Assembly: GCF_029227915.1 (NCBI RefSeq)
Contig: NC_079888.1
Location: 15,297,001-15,361,000, forward strand
DNA length: 64,000 nucleotides
Source: Hydractinia symbiolongicarpus
Lineage: Eukaryota; Cnidaria; Hydrozoa; Anthoathecata; Hydractiniidae
Direction: 5' to 3'
Both the position numbers and the translations under genes were made by a program. Below are positions 34,998 through 46,791 of the stretch, in pieces. Every line of letters starts with the position of its first letter. Within the stretch, counting starts at the first letter, position 1. The notes beneath the pieces were generated by a model. That model did no database searches. It saw only the letters and a program-made list of their open reading frames with translations, and was not told the DNA's origin.

Positions 34998-37900
34998 AAA
35001 AAACATTAACGGAAGAATGGAATAAAAAAGATAAGGAAAATATTTACATTCGCATGATGCTTAAAATCCAATTCCCATTTTTTGGTAATATCTATCCTAT
35101 CAGCTGCTATAAGTATGTATTAGGTGGCCTGTATAGATGACCAAAAATCTCTATGCTTGGATTTTTTTAAGGTACACTGAGGTATCGTGACAAGTGAAAA
35201 TTACACAAATACGTGATTACCAGATCTAAAACTCTAGCTTACAAGAGAACAAAAAGATAATGTCTTTCTAATAAAGTAAGGAAAGATATAACTCGATTTA
35301 ATTTCCAGTGCAAATGCGTCATTCGTAATTTATTGTCACGTAAGGACATTTGAAATACAGGTTTCTGAAGCGTCTCTCACGTTTATTGTGCGTTATCTCC
35401 TTGTTTTTATTACAATCCCTTTTTATTACTTTTATCCACCCTCCAATATAAATAAGTAATGATTATTAACTAATTTATTAAAACTACAGCCACGATCTTA
35501 TGCATTATAGCCAACTACGAAGTTTTGTTATTAGTATATATGACTAGATAATGAGCTTATCTATGTAAAAATGAACATATTGAACACGAAATAAGGAAGT
35601 ATTTAATGGCAAATATAACCATATGGGTCATAAGTGAATATATTATAGCTAGGCTATTTTGCAATTTTACCATAAGCTTCCATCTGCTCTTGTTTAAACA
35701 GAAAAAAGAAATGGAAGAAAGTCAATGTACCTATAAGACAAGGACGATCACAAGATGAAGACCAAATATTTTTGTCCCACTATTGAGGCAGGTATTTAAT
35801 ATTTAGTGTGCTTGGGTGCGGAAGATTAAAAAGTACCTTTTTTGTCAAAAGAAATAATACGTATCTTTAATACTTTAACAAAAGACAGTTGCGTTTTATA
35901 TAGTTATGTAAATAAGATTTATAAGAATTATAAGCATATAAGACTGCTCGGGTACTTGGGTAGCTTTATAGCAGTCTGCTAGTTTCCATTGCGAAAGGTC
36001 TTTGCTTAAATTCTGAACATATCATGCCAGAGGCTACAAAACTGCTGATCGATTTTTTCTGCTTAGCGTTTAGCGTTAGAACAATCAAGCGTTTGTATAG
36101 TGGATGGTGTTTTTGCACGAAATTTGAAGACCAAATGGGAGCTTGCACTAAGACACCTCTGAAGGACCTTCATTGATGACACTACCAATAGGAAATGATA
36201 TAAATGATTGTAATAAGTAATATGCAAAAGAGTTAGATTCAGTTTTAATCTTTTTTTCTATCGACGAAAAGAGTAAGCTTCGCCATTGGATAAACTGGTT
36301 TCGATGCCATGAACTCATTTTGATTTTTATTGTAACTGTAGCTTCATTTTCTTTTTTGAAATTTTAGATCTCTCTCAGGCGCTTTATAGTGGCGTGTGAC
36401 ATCTAGTAAGCCTTTATTTAAGTACTGCAATCATGGATATAATACTTGTGCAAAATGCCTAGTTTTTTCTCGAAATAACCAAGCAACATCACTTGGCTAG
36501 TACGTTGCAGTCGCTAGATTGATAACGTTTTCCTTTAGCAGGGGAAAGGTCAAAAATATGCTAGCTGCACTTTTCTGAATTACTGCGTTATAAAACAATT
36601 CGCTCGATGACTTAAAACGTTCGAAAAAGTCGGAGAATTATGCCCTGTTGTTGTCAGCAAGAATTAGCACCATTTAAGAGCTATTATTAAATAACCTGAC
36701 ATCCTAAGTAAGGCTTTTCTAAATTCTTGTGGTTACGTTTGTTTGAAATTTCGTCCTTCGTTGCAATAATTTTGTCTGCAATTGTAGTCTTTAGTATATT
36801 GATTATTTAGATCAAAATATAAATCAGCAGAGATTCCTACAGGGTTACTTTATTTTATTGTATAAAAACCGAGCGATCATGCGAGAAACTACAAACGCTT
36901 TTTTTTAAGTAACGTCCAATACCAAGAGATTCCATTCCTTTAAAAATAAAAAAATGTAAGTAAAACTTAGCCTGCATGGATAAAAAAAGGAAAGACTCAA
37001 ATCAAGGATTTTGAAAACAGCAGCCATAAGCTGTTCCAAAAGTTATCGGGCTCCATAAAAAAAACGTTATTAAACTTGAAATTTGATTTTGATTTGCGTG
37101 CTAACCTAAACTGAGTATATGTATTTTGTCTTTTTAAGTAAAAAGCCAACTAAGCAAAAAGTCAGCAAAAGTTGGAACTGTAAAAGAGAGAAAATTGAGC
37201 AACATTAAGCCTCAGTTAGCATTTTGTGTTGCTTTAAGAAAATTATATTCAGCGAAGGTGGGTACCCCAACGTACGAACTCAACACAGGAACATTTAGTC
37301 AATGTTACTTAACCTGCACAGTACAGAAATAAATATGTTTAGAAATTCGAGATTCCTAGTTGCAAAAATAGACAGAAGATAAATGGTTTGAGAGTTTGTT
37401 TACATATATCACGTAATAGCTTTGTATCAAAATATTAGTGGTTATCTAAATATTATGTTTTGTCTAAACGCTAATGCTCTTCTTGTCATCGGCAAAAAAA
37501 GTTGAAGCTGTGCTTCCTATAGAAAAGAAATTTAAATTTGTAAATATATTTCTCAAGGTACGATGAAAAGAAATTATAGAAAATGTTTTATTTGTTTTTT
37601 TCTTAGAGCTTGGCTTGGTTTGTTATATTTATTAGTAGTCTAAATTTCGGAACTAGTTCTGTCTACAAGAGAAATATAGAAGTTTTGTTAGTTAAGATTG
37701 ACAATAAAAACAGAAGCGTGGCGATGTTTGCTGAGCTTATTGTAAACTGTTTAAATTTAGTATTTGGTTGTGTTTACATTGTTGTAAAATAAAAAATACT
37801 TTGCGAGATGGTAGCATATTTCATACCACATTGTGGAGAAGAAGAAAGTTTGGCATTTATCAGATGTGTGTTCGAATTTGATCGATATGCCATCTCAGTG

Positions 37901-38499
37901 AAATATGTTAATTGTCCAAGCGTGCCAAACTTTTGATATTTTGCACATTTAAACTGCTTTGTTGAGTTACTCTCAAGTTGTGGATTTTTTTTTATACTTT
38001 TTTTAGATTTACTTACAATTGTGGAGAAGATTATCAGTGTCTGCTTTTTACCTTTTCAAAATCTCATTTTTTCCATTATTTAAACGACAGAGTGAAAATT
38101 CGCTAAAATTAAGTTTTAGGCATCGAGGAGACAACAAATCAGAACCTCTCGAATTTTAAGCAAGCACTTCTGAGACCCCTTCATCAAACTTGAATTCGGT
38201 CAAGCTTAACCTTCAGTCTTTTGATGACTTTAAAATCTGTTATTTGAAAGTAAAATAACATCCTTTACAATCTTCAGTGAAAAACATAACCTGATGCTTT
38301 ATTTAGACGCACTGGGAAAAACATATGCTACTTCTCGTTTTGCGCAAGAGGATCTTGTATGCAAGAGGGGTGGATTCGCTTGCTATTTGATCAAAGAAGG
38401 AACAATATTAAGACTTTTTGACTAACTCCTTTTATATTATTTTTGATATTATTAATTTAGAACTTAAAACGACGCGCTATTTAAATTTTGATTTTTCAG
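34998..38499. other. Long AT-rich region with no recognised gene
   Basis: No transposase, RNA gene or conserved domain seen. Open frames at 35966-36148 (-) and 37610-37792 (+) are short and unlike known proteins; the latter follows a good 3' splice signal (TTTTTTTCTTAG). If the pieces at 34670 and 38500 belong to one gene, this is its intron space. Confidence 0.4.
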
Positions 38500-38892
38500 C
38501 AGTTTAGGCGAAATACTGAAACCGATGTCTCACATCATCCAATATTACAACATTACAGGTTTTGCGCCTTTTCGTCCCCAACGTCAGATTATTGGGATGT
38601 ATCCGGAAAGGGTATTTTTGAAAAAGGTTGAATTTTTTTATTTTAAGAATCACCCTGAGGCTCAAGGTATGTAATTAGGGTGGCACACTGGAAAGATCAA
38701 TTATCACAGCGACCATCTTAAAAAGATATCATATCATCCTCGATGGTGATGCGGAGGGTTGTATTGGGGAGAATGACATTGACATGGTTGAAGGGTGTGT
38801 CGTTTAATATATAATCTGATAAATTCTTTTTCCTAGCAAGAAGTTATTGTTGTCAAAGTTGTTCAAAACAAAACGGTGTGCCTTGTTTTTGA
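38500..38892 (+). CDS. Two candidate 3' exons of an unrecognised gene
   Basis: After TTTTTCAG an open stretch of 55 codons (38500-38666: SLGEILKPMSHIIQYYNITG, FAPFRPQRQIIG, MYPERVFLKKVEFFYFK) ends at a good donor CAAG|GTATGT. A second piece after TTCCTAG (38837-38892) is in the matching phase and gives a short cysteine-rich end SYCCQSCSKQNGVPCF with TGA at 38890-38892. Splice signals and phase agree, but I know no family with this sequence. Confidence 0.3.
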
Positions 38893-40422
38893 TACTTGGA
38901 GATTACATACCATGCCCGTCGTGATAAAGAGACAAGGTACCTTTGAAATAATGTTGAGTTTTTTCCATTTAACTGGCAACTTACAACTACTATTAAATCT
39001 TCTAACTTTTAAATACACGCAATTTCGATTTCTCCTGAATCTTCCTACAAGCGATAGTTGACTAAATGGGGCGAATTGTGAATGGCTTATTCAACGGCTA
39101 ATTAGTTGGAAAATATTTTTTTTAATTATCAGAGGCAATGGATATTAAAACAGTGACACAGAGACAATGTATATCAAAAACAAAACACTGACTGTGGTTT
39201 TTTGAATTCTTTTAAGAGATGAATTTTTACCAAAATAAAATTTGTGATTTGCGATCTGGTTAAAAGTGTACAGCAAATTAGTTCGCTGCTTAAAGTAGGG
39301 AGCTGTTTCCACTATTAAACAAACAAAACTATACATGTCCAAGCACATTTTACCGCCAAATTCGTTGTCCAATTCTCCTCGTGGAGATCCGCCTTCATAA
39401 ACAAACCTTCTTACTCGACCTTGCAGGTCATTAGAGAGAAGTAATATCATTTTGTTATCTAACTCTCTAACATTTAGCTAAAACTTAAGTACGATCGAGA
39501 TTAACACGTATGCTGAAATTGACACAAAAATAATAAGAAAATTTATGGGTCAAATAATGAGGTGTTTATATGGTTTGATTATGGATATATTGGTTTTTGA
39601 AATGATCATAACACATCACAACAAGGTAATGAACAGATGTGTGGACAGAAGTAAGAAAAGCATATTCGCTGTCGTGAACAATCTACATAAACTTTTGTTA
39701 GCAAAATTTGGCAGTTTTTATCGACTTAAGGTCTTTAGCAACTCCACTAAGAATATAATTTATGGAAATTACTTATTAAGAAATATTATATTTTCTTGGA
39801 ATAATATAGGCTGGTGACTTAGTAAATTATTTGATGCTAAGAAAGTCTGGTATTAGTTTAGAATAAGGAAAGCGATGCTATTAATGTGTGAATAAATAGA
39901 GCTTTGTGTAATAGACTGGTTATAAAAATGTTATTTAAGTGCAGTCATGGTTTTGTTTCCATCATTCGGACTTCTGATACCTTCTAATAGACTAGGTACA
40001 ACCTTGACTGAACAAATCTGCACATTAAGCTATAATTGGTCTAAATTCGAGCTCAGAGTTACCATTAGCAACCAATATAACACAATAGCGTTGTTTCTTT
40101 GCCGAAGCGATGCTACATGATAACGAGAACTAAACTGATTTTATATTACCTTAAAAGTATATGCAAGACACTAAACATCTTTAATCAACGCTTATATGCT
40201 TTATAAAGACGACATAATCAGCATTACATTTATGTTTTAGAGAGATGAAAACTAATGCATATTGTTGAATGATAAACAAGACTTTGCCAGTGTCATTATC
40301 AGTTTTCTATCTTAACATTCCCCCAACATGAAAGAACTGCTAGAAGAAAAAACAAAGACTGTAAAGGCAATAATTTGAAAGTGCCTTAAGAAATCAGCAT
40401 CAAAGCAAAGTGGACATCAACG
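38893..40422. other. Upstream region of the GPCR gene
   Basis: AT-rich. A minus-strand frame at 39145-39450 and a plus frame at 39545-39817 match nothing known. A TTTATAAAG box at about 40199-40207 could serve the GPCR, whose start codon is about 220 bp further on; the distance is long for a simple TATA promoter without a leader. Confidence 0.35.
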
Positions 40423-41442
40423 ATGTATCTTCTTCGACTTTTTGTCCTTATGGGTTTCATTGCTTTGAATTCATCAGAAAACCAAAGTTCACACAAAGAT
40501 CAAAGTTCCCCTATGAACATAACATTAAAGAGATGTGAACTTCCAAACACTGTTGAACTGCAACAGTATTTTGGCGTAACTTTAGAATTTATTGGAATTG
40601 CTGGGAATGCCTTGGTTGTTATAGTGACTCTAAGATACATTAAAAAATCAACATACTGTCAACGTTTGATAGGGTGTCTTGCATTTGCTGATTTCTGGTA
40701 CTGCTTATTGAGCGCTAAAATACGTATCTTTCGTTTGCTTTCATGTATAAACATCTTAAATACCATATCCTGCAAAATAATTTACTTCGGTATATCTGCC
40801 AGTGAAGTATCAGCTCTTGGATTTATATTGTTGATTTTCCTGGAAAGGTACATTGGTATTGTGTACCCATTCAGGAAAGGTTTAAGTGGGAAAAGCATTG
40901 TACTTTTGACATTGTTAAATTTTACATTCTCGTTGATATTTTGGATACCAATTTTGATCTACACTTGGGAGAAAAATGGCCAATGCAAAACACGACCGTC
41001 AGCGCGGAATACGTTCAAAATATATGTCTGGTTGTGGATGATTTTCCACTTTTTATTGCCTGTTTCAGCAATGTGTTTCTTTTACTATCGAATAAGAAAA
41101 GTTCTAAAAGAAACATCATCTCTTGTTTCTGATGAATCATTTTCACTTCTTCAACGAAAACGACTCACCGACAACAAGAGGATTATGACTATTCTTTTCG
41201 GTATACTTTTGGCTTTCGTGGTGTTCGTATTTTCTCAGCGTTTAATATGGATTATATACATCAATCATGGGATATCAAATTTTAAAGGCATTCAGTGGTT
41301 GTTTTTCTTCGCAGAAATTTGTTATGAATTTCATGCGATTGTCAACCCAATAATATACTCAGTCATAGACAGTAAATTTCGCGCTCGAGTGAAACAGATT
41401 TGTCGGAAGAAACCGTCCAAAAACGAGAGCAGTTTGACGTAG
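40423..41442 (+). CDS. Class A (rhodopsin-like) G protein-coupled receptor, intronless
   Basis: Seven-helix plasma-membrane receptor of 339 aa, ligand unknown. Hydrophobic N-terminus (possible signal peptide, 1-17), then glycosylation sites near N16, N20 and N32. TM1 has IAGNALVVIV (G61-N62), TM2 has LAFAD (D90), the conserved Cys117 before TM3 can pair with Cys188, TM3 ends LERYIGIVYP (E141-R142-Y143), TM5 has Pro213, and TM7 has NPIIY (308-312). TM6 lacks the usual CWxP and reads VFVFSQRLIWIIY. The short basic tail ends at 339. A single exon is common for cnidarian receptor expansions. It resembles the amine/peptide/melanocortin-like orphan groups only in general motifs. Confidence 0.9.
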   Translation: MYLLRLFVLMGFIALNSSENQSSHKDQSSPMNITLKRCELPNTVELQQYFGVTLEFIGIAGNALVVIVTLRYIKKSTYCQRLIGCLAFADFWYCLLSAKIRIFRLLSCINILNTISCKIIYFGISASEVSALGFILLIFLERYIGIVYPFRKGLSGKSIVLLTLLNFTFSLIFWIPILIYTWEKNGQCKTRPSARNTFKIYVWLWMIFHFLLPVSAMCFFYYRIRKVLKETSSLVSDESFSLLQRKRLTDNKRIMTILFGILLAFVVFVFSQRLIWIIYINHGISNFKGIQWLFFFAEICYEFHAIVNPIIYSVIDSKFRARVKQICRKKPSKNESSLT

Positions 41443-41895
41443 CTTACAACGCAAGAACAGTCATCTTGGTGTAGATTGTATTGGTGCGATATAAAGGTAA
41501 TGGTATGGTAATGGATAATGGTATAAGACTTGATGGTTAACTTTGATAATTTTATAATTTCGTTCTTGTAAAATATAGTCGTCCCGTGTTTTGCCCTACA
41601 TAGATAGTCATAGTCAAGCGCTATAACTTGATATAACGAAAAAAAGCTACAATAGGTTTTTTTTCTTCTCTTATCAGAGCCTCAAAACCTTTCTTTTTAT
41701 ACAATAGGAGCTAGCTACTTTCCATTCACGACAAGTAGAATTTACAATGCAACTGCAAAATCTTAGTTATCTCTTTTATATTCCTGCAGATTTTAGGAAT
41801 ATGGAAAATGTTGGAAAACTGGCAGAAAATGAAACAAGAAATCTAAATAAGTTGGTAGGTTTTTGTATGTGGTGGCTTCCTCCGTTTAGACATCA
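41443..41895. other. Downstream of GPCR, no gene
   Basis: Presumed 3' untranslated and intergenic DNA. No AATAAA could be placed with confidence. A short plus frame at 41747-41947 runs into the SINE and is not supported. Confidence 0.4.
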
Positions 41896-42194
41896 ATATA
41901 GAAAGGGTTGCGGAGCAGGGGACAGAATCTTCGTTCGCATGCGATAACCCTTCTTGTGATGAACTTCAACACTTTTGTTTAATATGGCATTTGTAAATTC
42001 CATTAATGAAATTGTTAACAGTATGTTATAAGCATAGACCTGTATGCAATTTTGCCCAAAGAGTCACTACTGCCCTCAAAACAGGGCCTCTATAACTATA
42101 GGTGCAAGATAATTTTATTTCTCCTAGCCCTGTCCAGGATTGGAACCCTGTTCTCTCACTTGCATGAGTACCATAGCCATTATACTAACAGGGC
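41896..42194 (-). mobile_element. tRNA-derived SINE, copy A
   Basis: Starts on the minus strand at 42194 with a 68-nt tRNA-like head (42194-42127): acceptor arms GCCCTGT and ACAGGGC pair fully, A box TAGTATAATGG, B box GGTTCCAATCC. Then an unrelated body (starting with AAATAAAATTATCTTG) and a tail CTCCGCAACCCTTTCTATAT at about 41915-41896. Copy B at 47986-48344 shares head, body start and tail. Confidence 0.78.
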
Positions 42195-44233
42195 ACCTAT
42201 ATGTATGGAAAACAGCGGAAATTTTATATACGCCCGCACTATTGACCCCGGAAAATGAGCTTAGTTGCGATCACTTCGCTTCTCAAAAATGTACGGTAAC
42301 GGCTGGCAAGGAAAATGAAAAGCAACAAGAAACAGCAAAGGGTACATCAGACAATCACTGAAAAAGGCAAAGATCAATTAGGCAAGGCAGATACCAACGG
42401 ACAAAGGTAAAGGCATTAGGCAGTGACGCGCCAGCAACGCGCTTCACTGGTCTTGACCATAGCATCTGGTCTGCATCATGACTTCCGCAATGCCCCGCCA
42501 TTCTGCCTTTTTTACTTTTCATAACCACATTGAGCTTCGTGAGGAGCAAAAACAAGTTTTCAAAAGGCCAAGGTAAAAACTACCAAGGAACATTGTGGGA
42601 TGTGCCTTTTCGGTCAAGGAAAGCTGACTGATGAGAAATTTTGTCGACATGTTAAGAGTTACTACCTCTATACGATGCAGAATGCTTTACCTTTGTCAGT
42701 ACTGAATAGGCAAAAAACAAACAAACAAAAATATTTAAATTTTACAATTTCCGTCACTTTGAACATTTTTTTATTTCATTAAAAACTAATATTAATATTA
42801 ATTATTTGGTACTGATACATATAACTACAACCCCCTTCAATGGACGTAGAGTTGTTCTGCAATTAAGAATAATTAAGTTTTTAAAAATTTATCAAATCAA
42901 AACAAATTTAATAGCTAAATTGGTAGTTTTTATACTGGCTAAATTGTTAGTTCTATGCTAGATAGAAGGTCAATTTTATGCTAACTAGCTTTAGGTGTCA
43001 GTGGGGCCAAAAAGGGGTTCACACAATTAAAAAATAGTGATACACTAGCTAGTTATTTTGTCCGATTAAACATTTTTTTATACAGTCTTTCTCTTGTGTA
43101 TGTGCTTGCATTTCTGTTTGTGTCTTTCAAAGTTCTTTCAAATAAAGTGGTTAATAACAATTAGACTCGAAATAGAATTGCGGTAGTACTTGATATTCTG
43201 TTAGATTCCAAAACTTAGAATTGATCTAAGAAATGACCATACATTGTAAGTAATTCTAAACGGATTCCGCATACTTACTTTGAATCAGATTTTTAGAATT
43301 TTTTAAATAAGATTTACATGGGGATTAAATTTTCCGAAATTATTTTGAATTACAATTTTAATTATTTAATTCAATTATTTTTGCAAGAGATCGTTCTTTT
43401 TTAATTTCTCAAAATAGTCGAACGGCATCCTTTGGCCGATGTTCTGCAGTCAGTAGGCTGCAAAAGTTTTATTTTAGCAGGGTTGTAGACCAAGTAACCA
43501 ACGTCCAAAATGCCCTAGGTTTACTTTTCACAAAGTCGGCATTATGGAATAATCCGTTTCACTACCTGGAAAGATACGAGAAATCGTGAAATCAAGACGT
43601 GCTGACGTCTGTACAAATAAGCACAAGAACTTGGATCTAAATAACGTAAGTCTATATGAAAATTGACAAGTCAGTCAGCTTGTTACCTACATAGAAACGG
43701 CTTTCTGAATTGCTTGTGATCACGAGGTTGGAAAAATCATCTTCTTTTGCAATAATTTATACCGCGATCAAATAATTTTTAAATTTTTTTGAATAATTCA
43801 GGACTTTTTGTTATTATAATATACAACAGTGCGACAAGCCTTTCCTTTTATTTACAACGCAGAAAGATTACGACACGAGGTCATACGCAGTATAAAAAAA
43901 CAAAATGCTGTAGCTACAAACTTGCAGGGGGCATAAGTCAAGATGCTTCCGAACAATTTCATCTATGAACGTGAAAGTATGTCACATATGTGGCAAGGAT
44001 TTTGTCTAGTTGATAATTGAAAATAAATTAACATTGTGAAGTGTTTTCACATAATACTCTCTTTTCAAGCACAATTCTCCGTCTATTTGCTTTTACAAGG
44101 AAACCAAACGGTTAGTTTAAATCTTTTTTAACACAAAGATAATATTTTTAAGGCTATAAAATGTAAACATTTGAAAAGTATGCAACTCATACACAGACAC
44201 GTCGAGTAGTTATCGCCAGAAAAATAAAAAAAA
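42195..44233. other. Intergenic, no gene recognised
   Basis: Part near 42300-42560 is less AT-rich, with short frames on both strands that match nothing. The rest is AT-rich, with local repeats such as CTAAATTGGTAG / CTAAATTGTTAG at about 42917 and 42938. No RNA gene or domain seen. Confidence 0.45.
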
Positions 44234-45059
44234 CAGTAAAATTTCGATATAACGAACCCCCAAGGGGAATGGGAAAAGGGTTTGTTATATCGCAGGTTCG
44301 TTATATCGAGGGATCAGACAAAATGTAAATTTTTCCCCAATTTTTCCAAAATTACTTAAATTTTAGATATTAGAAGAACTTGGATTAAAAACAATTTTGA
44401 TCTTTATTTCACTATAGAACACCGTCAAATATATGTAGAATTAAATAAGGTTGAATCACACGAAATTCGAATAAAATACGTTCGTGTTTGTTTACAAAAA
44501 GCAACGCAAAGACTTCTATCATAAAATCATTTGGTCGGTTGTTGTGTAGACACGCGTTTCATATTTTCCAAAAATGGCTCTAAATTTGATTTACCAAACT
44601 GCTTTGCAGGACGAATTGCCTCTTATTGTGACTGTGGAAATGTTACTTAAGACAAATATAAAAGGACATGACGTTGATAATGACATAGGGTCGCCAAAAT
44701 TGAGTGAAAACTTGAAAGTCCAATGCGAGCCTCAAAATCCAATTTTTGTGTTTTATTTAGTGTTTAGATTTGAACGTCGAATGTTATGGTTCAAATCACT
44801 CAATTTGGATGACATTGCATTGCATTTTCTTATTTTGGTACATAAAATGGTATCCACATGGTGTAAAAATATCGAAAACATTGCGTGTGTTTTGGTTTTA
44901 TTTGTCGTATTTTGTAGCATTTGATACTTTGAGTTCGTTATATAGAGGTTTTATTGGTTCAGGGGATGGAAAATTTGTTCGGTAAATCGAGGGTTCGTTA
45001 CATCGGGGGTTCGTTATATCGAGGGTCTATCGGGGGTTCGTAATATCGAGGGTCTACAG
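44234..45059. mobile_element. Tigger/pogo-like non-autonomous element
   Basis: The left end CAGTAAAATTTCGATATAAC and the inverted right end (reverse complement CTGTAGACCCTCGATATTAC) align over about 28 bp through CGAACCCCC. This is the CAGT-A-xCCTCGATATAACGAAC style of Tigger termini. Both ends repeat GGTTCGTTATATCG or its inverse: twice near the left end (44280-44310) and four or more times at the right (44934-45055). No intact transposase; an open frame at 44574-44924 may be captured or decayed sequence. No clear TA duplication at the edges. Confidence 0.72.
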
Positions 45060-45073
45060 AATTAAGTTTAATC

Positions 45074-45596
45074 ATGTATAAGATTCTGTTGTTCCTGCTT
45101 ATCATTGGCTTTGCTGGACCCGGTGATAAAATTTATGTTACTAGTCGTTAGCCCGTAAGAATTCACGGGAATCCGCCTTCTTATTCACAGCTAATATTTT
45201 GGATGACAGACAGATATACGATTTATCGTGTTAGCAAGCTTGTGTTTTGTATACAACTAAATTCAGTTAATTTAAACCATCTGGAAGGTGTTAAAAACTT
45301 TTGTTAATGCTTTATTAGGTTGTGCTTTAACTTGTTTTAAATGTAAAGCCACGAATGAGAAAGACTGTGAAGCGCAGCAAGTTGCATTGCAGTGTTTACG
45401 CGAGAAGATTTTGTGTTTGAATATCAAGTATTTCTACACAAGAAGGAGGACGAATGAAACCCAAGTATTACTACATATCGGTGAGAAACGATGCATCAAT
45501 TCACAGTTTGGCTGTCATTATTACTGCAAAGTATTCTTGTTATTTGGGTATGAAAAATGTCAGGTCAGAATATTGTCATCTTTGGGACCAATCTAG
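45074..45596 (+). CDS. Secreted Ly6/uPAR (LU) domain-like protein, two exons, end possibly frameshifted
   Basis: Exon 1 (45074-45122) encodes a signal peptide, MYKILLFLLIIGFAGP, and ends at a phase-1 donor. Exon 2 (45319-45596), after TTTATTAG, gives CALTCFKCKATNEKDC, a C-x7-C pair, KRCI, FGCHYYCK and GYEKCQV, then TAG. LU domains have about ten cysteines in this rhythm beginning LxCYxC; they are small secreted or GPI-anchored three-finger proteins. The expected last cysteines (CC-x-x-D-x-CN) are missing in frame; a similar block appears one base out of register just beyond KCQV. So this is either a shortened protein or a recent frameshift. The Tigger-like element ends 14 bp before the start codon. 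Confidence 0.62.
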
Positions 45597-46634
45597 TGCA
45601 CATCCTCTTGTAAATACCTTATCTAAAAATTGGAATAATATTCTCGCCCATAAAGAAAATAACGTAAAATGTTAAAACCATGCCTGCCTTAATTAGAAAA
45701 ATTCTTACCGTTTCCAGTCAACCTAACGCTTTAAGCGCCAACATTCATAGGTAGACAGGAGAGGGCAACTTGACTTTTTCTCTGGTGAACATTTTTTATC
45801 GGAGAAAAGTGCTTACAAAAGGAAAGAAATCTGTTTTCCAACTAATAATTTCTTCTCACAATAAGGAATTTATAATTACTTTGAATACACGTTCATGATA
45901 AGAGCATCTGCCATGCCAGCTGAGTTCCACATATTTTTTATGATGTTTTGTCACTTCAGACTAAAGTATAGCTAAGCATCTGTTATCACCTTGGCGTTAT
46001 ATAACTTCAAAGGTGAGAGTCGTAGAATCTAATATTAAAAAATAAAAAACAAAAGAACCAATGCAGACTGTTTAAAAAGTTTATAATGAATTTAGGCAAG
46101 CTGATGCAAAGCTTCATCGTGCAACAAACATGAGCGAGCAGGAGTGACGACTACGGATTAAAAAACCTTCTCACACTAAAGTAGGCGATGTTACGTATAC
46201 ATAAAGTGTGAAAAAGGAAAAAACGAACTTTTATGAACGTATGGTGCTGACACAAAAAATATTATGTAAAGGATTGTCTTATGTTTTCATGTGGAGGTAA
46301 CTATTTAAATACATAAAAAATAGAAGAAAAAAGTATTGTTTCCATTTTTTCTTATTAGTCTTAGACTCGTCAATAAGTGGCCACTATTCCTCCATACCTT
46401 TTTCCGACAAAGGGATTGAACTTATGTAGCTTTATAATTACGAGGTTTTTGGTAACACTTACAAATCGAACATTTAGGACACTTAAGTAAAATTGTGCTA
46501 AGAAGAAAGGTTAATGGGAACTAAAATAAGTTTCTGTAAAAATCATTGTGGGAAACCAGTCTATAAATCACCGCCCTCTTCAAGATGGGTATTAAAATGT
46601 ACACAATAAACTCAGTCTGGAATGTGATAGAAAC
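45597..46634. other. Intergenic, no gene recognised
   Basis: Holds the presumed 3' end of the LU-like gene and AT-rich DNA. No further exon or RNA gene seen. Confidence 0.4.
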
Positions 46635-46791
46635 ATTGATGAGCAAGAACGTCCATTGATGAGCAAGAACGTCCATTGATAAGTAAGAACGTCCATTGAT
46701 GAGTAAGAACGTCCATTGATGAGTAAGAACGTCCATTGATGAGCAAGAACGTCCATTGATGAGTAAGAACGTCCATTGATGAGCAAGAACG
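46635..46791. repeat. 20-bp minisatellite, 8 units
   Basis: Unit ATTGATGAGCAAGAACGTCC repeated at exact 20-bp steps from 46635 to 46775, with C/T at one position and a single A for G in the third unit. Two overlapping minus-strand frames (46521-46808, 46592-46798) exist only because the unit has no stop in those frames. Confidence 0.95.

Noticed and set aside
39145-39450. 101-codon minus frame with RRFVYEGGSPRGELDNEFGG
   Set aside because: Looks protein-like and ends near a GGTAAAA donor, but no partner exon or family was found.
42127-42194. Functional tRNA genes at 42127-42194 and 48277-48344
   Set aside because: The anticodon arm is defective, and both are joined to a shared SINE body and tail.
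44574-44924. 116-codon frame inside the Tigger-like element
   Set aside because: No DDE motif or helix-turn-helix can be recognised; at most a decayed or captured fragment.
45074-45596. Calling the cysteine-rich protein a toxin
   Set aside because: The pattern is that of ordinary Ly6/LU proteins; nothing in the sequence indicates toxicity.
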